Of a DNA stretch of 64,000 bases, positions 58,760 to 64,000 are shown piece by piece (the first letter of the stretch is position 1; each line of letters begins with the position of its first letter). The notes under the pieces are model-generated. The model was not told where the DNA came from. It ran no database searches and was given only the letters and a program-made list of their open reading frames with translations. The position numbers and the translations under genes were made by a program. This DNA is from Trichosphaerium sp. ATCC 40318. Taxonomy: Eukaryota; Discosea; Flabellinia; Trichosidae. The stretch covers positions 1-64,000 of the forward strand of contig JALMLS010000562.1 of assembly GCA_038496445.1 (NCBI GenBank). Direction: 5' to 3'.

Positions 58760-61009
58760 ATGCGCCCTGCACGTGCAGCCATTGGTAATCTTCATCTGAA
58801 TACAATTGCACAAGTAAGATTGATAGTATGTCTCACTGGTAGGCTACAGTATCACATGTTTCCCGTGTCCTCATTTTGCAACATCGAATTGTTAATGCCA
58901 CAATCTAAATACGACAGCTAAACTTAGTTCATTGAAATCTTGCGACTGCGCTTTGACCATGCAGACTGTAATTTGACTCTAGGTAGTTATAGACGACGGT
59001 AGAGCCATATTAATGTGAGTTACTCATGGTGACGCACTAATGCGCGGTACTCTCTTCAAATAGCGTAAGCACTGGTGTCACTTTTGCGTAGGCGCTCGAG
59101 TATATCCCATAGGCCACTGGGAAAGCATACAAAACCAACGGACGTTTTTTGAAACAGTCCTAGCACCAAAAGCGGTTGTACATACTTTTGATGGCTGTTA
59201 TGCAGTAACAACACGCGATGTGATCAAACACGGCGGTAGAGGACTACTGAAAAGGCAAACACACCTTATTGGCTAGAATACCAACAAATTCATCTTAGAT
59301 ACGTGAGTTCTATCTCGCAAGCGGTGTTGACGATATTTCCTGAAAGAAAATGGCACATGTGGAAATTCAAGTACTACAATCAATTAAGAGGCTTCTAATG
59401 TAGTACAGCGCAACTCCTGGACACCACTGGGATAGTATACATGGCCAAAATAAAAGATTCAAAGCATTAGAAGAGCAGCTGAAAGTAAAACATGTGGATG
59501 ACTTTTCCAATATCACTTTTAGTGATGTGAAAAAACAAGGTGGCAGACTAAGGAGAAATCAAATTGCAACAATAGAGGATATAGCACAGAAGCTGAATAT
59601 TAGGAATCTAGAGGCTTGGTACAATGTCACTAGAACTGATGTAGTAGATAAAGGAGGCGAGACTTTGTTGCACAGGTATGTACAAGACTGTTCTAGCATT
59701 ACTTGTAAGATTCACAACTATGTTAACCCCTTGTTGACAGGTATGGCGGTTCCTTGTCAAAAACACTCTTTGATTTGTTTCCTTCATTCAAATGGGATAT
59801 CACAAGATTCGAGCACGTGCTTTTAAGAAAACTCTGTTTGTCTTTAGCTAAACTTCTATGCTTTTTTTAGAGTCGTACCTTGGGATTATTTGCAATCTGA
59901 GAGCCACCAAAGAACGTTATTAGACAGGTTTGCAGAGCATGTTCGCGTAATGAGCCTAGATAATTGGCATAATGTAAATATAAACAACTTTGATATGTCA
60001 AAGTTCAACCTTGATGCAATTCTTAAACAGTACGTTTTTGTAAACATGCATCTCTTTTTGAGGTTGAAAGCTAACTACCTCATTAGGTATTACTCTAGAT
60101 CTCTTGCTAGAGCATTAAAACAGTTGTATCCACACTTTAAATGGAACTTCATAAAGGATAAAGGTCATTGGCAAAGGAGACAGATCCAGAAACAGTTCCT
60201 GCAAAAAGTTGCAAAGAAATTTAATGTTTCATCAAATGATGATTGGTATCGAGTTTCAAAACCTCAGATTGCATCTATGGGTGGTATAGGGATATTGAAA
60301 TACTATCCACAAATACTCAAAACGCTTGACCCTCATTTTTCTTGGGATTGGAAGCGGTTCCCGCTATTATCGAAGCGAAGTCAACAACGGTTCGATATTC
60401 TTATTCAAACTAGATTCTTTTTATTAATTTTATCAAGGTGCCTTGTTGAGAGTATACAAAAGTTATTTCCCTATGACATTGTACAAGAAGAACACTGTAT
60501 TGGTGTAAGAAAGATAACAGGGACACAGCTCACAGTTGATGCATTTGTGGTAACAAAAAACTTGGCCTTTGAGTACCAAGGTAAAGAAATGTAACGATTA
60601 GTTTATGAACCCTAAGCCTCCATTAGGCGAATACCACTACCATGATAGGGTATTTCCTAGCAATATACCTGTAGTTTCACATGAAGCTAGAGACAATGAA
60701 AAACTACAACAGTGCACAAGTGCAGGTAAGATAACAACTTCAAAAAAAGGTAAACAAATTCGTCTATCTCATTTTTCCGCGATAGGTATTGATTTAGTTA
60801 TTGTACCATACTGGTGGACTTTACATGATACAGACACTTTGGCTGCTACCACAAAATATTATGCACCTCACGTGACTTTTCACGTGAAAGTTGATAAATC
60901 CGTCAAACCGCTGCTACCTTCTGAGTTGTATAGTAAATCACGTGACACTGTGTCAAGCAGCAAAAAGGTATTAATGGGTCCTTCGCCATTTCAAGTTCAG
61001 GTGACATAA
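58760..61009 (+). CDS. Tandem DDW-GG-RY-W repeat protein, copy 2, with C-terminal nuclease-like domain
   Basis: A possible start is MRPARAAIGNLHLNTIAQ at 58760, but 58820-59090 was not resolved, so the first secure exon is GHWESIQNQRTFFETVLAPK from about 59090. Units like those of the gene at 36.1 kb follow: RDVIKHGGRGLLKR-YVSSIS, WYNVTRTDVVDKGGETLLHR-YGGSLSKTLFDLFPSFKW, SLARALKQLYPHFKW and NDDWYRVSKPQIASMGGIGI. After WDWKRFPLLSKRSQQRFDIL comes a new domain: QLTVDAFVVTKNLAFEYQG (about 60525-60580), joined over a 46-nt intron (60581-60626) to EYHYHDRVF, then over a 60-nt intron (60726-60785) to GIDLVIVPYWW. D, E-x-Q and the PYWW strand fit a PD-(D/E)XK/Vsr-like nuclease. The fold is inferred from motif spacing. 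The stop is at 61007-61009. Confidence 0.7.
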
Positions 61010-61223
61010 AAATGTACAAGAAAAAAAAAACGGAACAAAAAAAAGTCCTGCTGTACTGTCACGTGCGATATATTGCGTTACCTCTTTATTAAAAGTTAGG
61101 GTAACCAAATTAAAATTGTGTTAAACTATTTACAAGTATAGCAGCTTAGTAGACACGCTGTGTTGTGACAGAGTCATCACGAGATACGACCATACCTAAA
61201 GATACAATTACAAAACTGTTGTG

Positions 61224-63796
61224 TTATGTTTTCGGCTTACTATCGTCCATATCAGTCATCCCTTTGGAAGACACGTATATATCAGTGTCGTCATCATCTT
61301 CATCATCCTCATCGTCATTTTTCTTGTGATTACTGGCATTCTCGTCATCTTCCATGTCGAGAAATTCAAGGTCATTTTTAGACCAAAAGCAAGGTAGAAT
61401 AAAAGTTCTTATTGGCGCCAGAACTGGAAAAAGTATAAGTATATTGATTTGCGGTAAATGTAATAGTAGTTTGCACTTACTGACAATAAATACTGGGAAA
61501 CTAATGGCGAGTATAGTCGTCTTTACAGCCCACAAAAGACCGAAACAGCAAAGTTGAAAAATCGTAAAAGCATGAACTTTCCATAGTGATACATAACGGA
61601 TGTAAGGCGTATCAGGGTATCCATCTTGCTATGCAAGTATTTAAAAACCAGAGTCGAAATAACAACACCAAAACGAAGAAAACTAAAGTCCTGATGTGAC
61701 GTACCGACCAAACAAAGAGGAGTTTCATTCTATCAAAAAATTGATTTCCTTCAATTGAAGAGAACCCCATGAAAAGGAAAATGCCGTATAATACAGGCAT
61801 TGGTATAAGTTTCATAACCATTGTAAGTAGAAGAGATGCGCCAATAAAAATATGGATAACTACTTCTGACACTCGATTCTCATGTATGTACTCTAAAGAG
61901 AAAAAAATGAATACATGCTAGTTGAGAAAACAGTTGTTGATATCTAACGTACTAATTTCTCTTTGCCTTCCTGGTTTCTCTTCCTTGTATACCGCCAGAG
62001 CATATACATTTGATAGAGCTCTCACAGTAGCGGCCACAAGCCAAGGGAGACCGAAAATTGACACAACACCTTTAAAAAATGAGTAAGGAAAAACAAGAAG
62101 CATGAGTATAGCTACGTACCAATCGCAATACCAACAAGGACCAAGTCCCAATGGAATCCAGGCCGCTTTCTTAGTTTATGTTTTCCAGCATTAACGATCC
62201 TAGCAGTGATATTTTGATCCTGAAACGACCAAGTCAGAACAGATAATAGTACAAAAAACAAGGAACCTACCAAATAGACCAGCAATGTTGCAAGGAGCGC
62301 AGGAAGTATTGTGGCGAAAATGACCCATTTTTCAATTTTAAAGATGTCAATAAGCCATGGCCTTCCTACAAAAGGGTTTAATATTCATTAAATGAGAAAA
62401 TAAAAGGAAAAGTACAGTACCACTAGTTGTTTCAAATGTTTCAGGAATCTGTAGTTTGTTTGTTTCAATATCCCTGAATACGTAGTCCGCTACTGTCAAT
62501 AGTATTAACGCAATAACAGGCGCAAAATCTGATATCACAGAGCGGAATAAAGGCATGAGATAACTAAGAAAATCGTAAGCATTTGTGTTGCTACCAAAAA
62601 GTAAAAACGTACGGTGACTTTTTGAACTCCTTCAAGAAAACAATCAAGAAATAAGTAACAACAGCCAATATCAGACTCAAAAACGCCTTTGCATTAATAT
62701 CTACACCTCCTTCAACAGGCTTCTCCTTAAATCCCTTATAGAGGGCAGAACAAGCTTCATATATGAAAATAATGGATATAAGCGCAGCGAATATCTCATC
62801 TGTAAATCGAGTAAAGTACTTGATTAGGTTGCTAGAAAATCACATGTCAATCTTTTTTTTTTGAAATGAAAAAAAAGTAATGACGCCTCACCTCGCATTC
62901 GTTACGCCGAGAATAACGCAAAATATACCCGTCCATAATCCCGTCCATGCATAAGCTGGTAAGAAATCGACGTCTAGGGTTTCACAAAGTTGATATAATA
63001 CTTGAGTAAAGAGCAATAGAGGCCCAGTACCTAATTTTAAAAGTTAAAAAAAAACCAACATAGTCTTTGGATTTTTGCGGAGAATTTCTTACCGCCGTAT
63101 ATCGTCAAGGGTTGGGTTGAGAATAAAGCCATAAATACGCCTACTACTGTAGTAGCTAATAACATCTCTATTGTACCGATAGCTTTATGTGTAACCTCTC
63201 CCATTAGACCGCCTAGCGCACGCGTGAGTTAAAAAAAAACTAATGAATACCAAAAAGGATAGTAAAGTTCAACTACGTACCAAAAGCGATAGCAGGCGTA
63301 ATACAAGCGAAGAAAATGTAGAAAATAGAGGCAATCTGCTGCCTTCCCAAACCATCTGTAATGTCAGTCCAATAAACATGAAAACGGCTCTAATCAAGTT
63401 TAGTCACGTGAGCCCACGAATAAAGCAGTTTGGTACACAAAACGCTCCGTAAAGGATAAAATGGTTTGACACGCACGAAATCCTCAAATATGCCTTTAAG
63501 CGGCATCCACGTTGTTCCAAGTACATCACTATTCGTGTAAAGCTTCTGACCAATCACTATAGCGAATGTAAGCTGAGGAAGAACATAAAAGTAACTGTAA
63601 ATTTCAGGCTACATTTGTAGTCGGCATAAAAGATACATTTTAGCGTGGTAGTGCGCTACGTGCCTACTATGTTCATATCATCGTCTATGTCGCTATTGTC
63701 GTCAAGTTTAACTACAGTGCTATCGGCAAGTAAAGCCTTTCGTTCACCGGACGAATCAGAGCTACTGGTGGACTCCTTAGCGTCAGTTGTTGCCAT
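61224..63796 (-). CDS. SLC4-type bicarbonate/borate anion transporter
   Basis: The start MATTDAKESTSSSDSSGERK at 63796 gives an acidic, serine-rich N-tail. IASIFYIFFACITPAIAFG (about 63290-63350) is the SLC4 hallmark helix. GLMGEVTHKAIGTIEMLLAT, FMALFSTQPLTIYGG and GPLLLFTQVLYQLCE (about 62990-63210) follow, then YLDQNITARIVN (about 62190-62275) with the conserved DQxITAxIVN motif, and VLYGIFLFMGFSSIEGNQFF (about 61730-61810). About 11-13 membrane segments are seen. The large cytosolic domain of animal anion exchangers is absent, as in plant/fungal Bor1-like members. The C-terminus is strongly acidic (about 61240-61360) and stops at 61224. The substrate, bicarbonate or borate, cannot be told from sequence alone. 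Confidence 0.92.
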
Positions 63797-64000
63797 GTTT
63801 GTTAATAACGCCTTTCAAATCAGAAGTGAGGATGTATGAGAGCCGCAGCGTGAGGTGTACTAAATTCTGCAAACAGACGAATAAATTAAATTGTTTTCAC
63901 GCAATCCTAAAGGTCCACGCTTAGTCAAGAACCATAAATTGTATTCTTATAACCTCTAACATGGATCCCAGTGGCTGTTACCCAAATCCGTACTCGGTAT
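63797..64000. other. Upstream region of SLC4 gene and possible start of a divergent gene
   Basis: An ATG at 63961 opens a frame MDPSGCYPNPYSV that runs off the end of the window. If real, it would form another head-to-head pair with the SLC4 gene, 164 bp apart. Too short to judge. Confidence 0.25.

Noticed and set aside
60581-60601. A 21-nt intron inside the EYQG motif of the repeat-nuclease gene
   Set aside because: It leads to an in-frame stop, whereas the 46-nt intron ending at 60626 gives EYQGEYHYHDRVF and keeps the frame.

Overview
This window is nuclear DNA from a microbial eukaryote. It is AT-rich and gene-dense. Nearly every gene is split by short spliceosomal introns, about 35-70 nt in most genes I could reconstruct, usually starting GTA[CA]G, GTTG or GTTT and ending TAG, CAG or AAG. 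Because of this the real proteins are chains of short exons, and the exon joins given here come from conserved motifs and reading phase, not from transcripts. The lineage is uncertain. A dynactin p150 homologue excludes land plants and red algae. The OPRT-then-OMPDC order of UMP synthase differs from the inverted fusion known in kinetoplastids and stramenopiles. I recognised no tRNA, rRNA or CRISPR array.

Layout. 0-7.2 kb, all minus: ClC chloride channel/exchanger with CBS domains, Arf-like GTPase, UMP synthase. 7.2-14.9 kb, plus: a full-length bacterial-type DNA polymerase I (probably organellar) and a chromodomain fused to a PhyH-like 2-oxoglutarate oxygenase. 15.2-24.6 kb, minus: PARP-like protein, atypical Ras/Rab-like GTPase, a large unrecognised protein, LAMTOR3/MP1. 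24.7-32.2 kb: a broken LRR gene, an intronless basic protein, inositol monophosphatase divergent from a PUA-like-domain nuclear protein, a 1.18-kb foldback element, and a CRN-like kinase fragment. 32.6-35.9 kb, minus: phytochelatin synthase and secreted alpha-galactosidase. 36.1-37.6 kb, plus: a tandem-repeat protein. 37.7-42.5 kb, minus: dynactin p150. 42.6-51.2 kb: an uncertain gene, a multi-pass membrane protein, an amino-acid transporter divergent from a GPI-anchored surface protein, and a basic nuclear protein. 51.6-61.0 kb, plus: pepsin-like protease, a large VIT/vWA protein carrying RNA polymerase II CTD-like heptads, and a second tandem-repeat protein ending in a nuclease-like domain. 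61.2-63.8 kb, minus: SLC4-type anion/borate transporter.

The strongest candidate for an undescribed system is the pair of tandem-repeat proteins at 36.1-37.6 and 58.8-61.0 kb. Both are built from repeated units of roughly 55-75 residues with the signature DDW..V - GG..L..RY - SL..AL..LYP..W. One copy ends in an apparent PD-(D/E)XK-like nuclease domain (D...EYQG..HYHD...GI.L.I.PYWW). The other stops just before it. A modular nucleic-acid-recognition scaffold coupled to a nuclease is a reasonable hypothesis, by analogy with PPR/OPR-RAP proteins. Other notable items are the chromodomain-oxygenase fusion, CTD heptads outside RNA polymerase II, the near-complete palindrome of the foldback element, and a strong excess of the palindrome CACGTG, mostly in introns and intergenic DNA.
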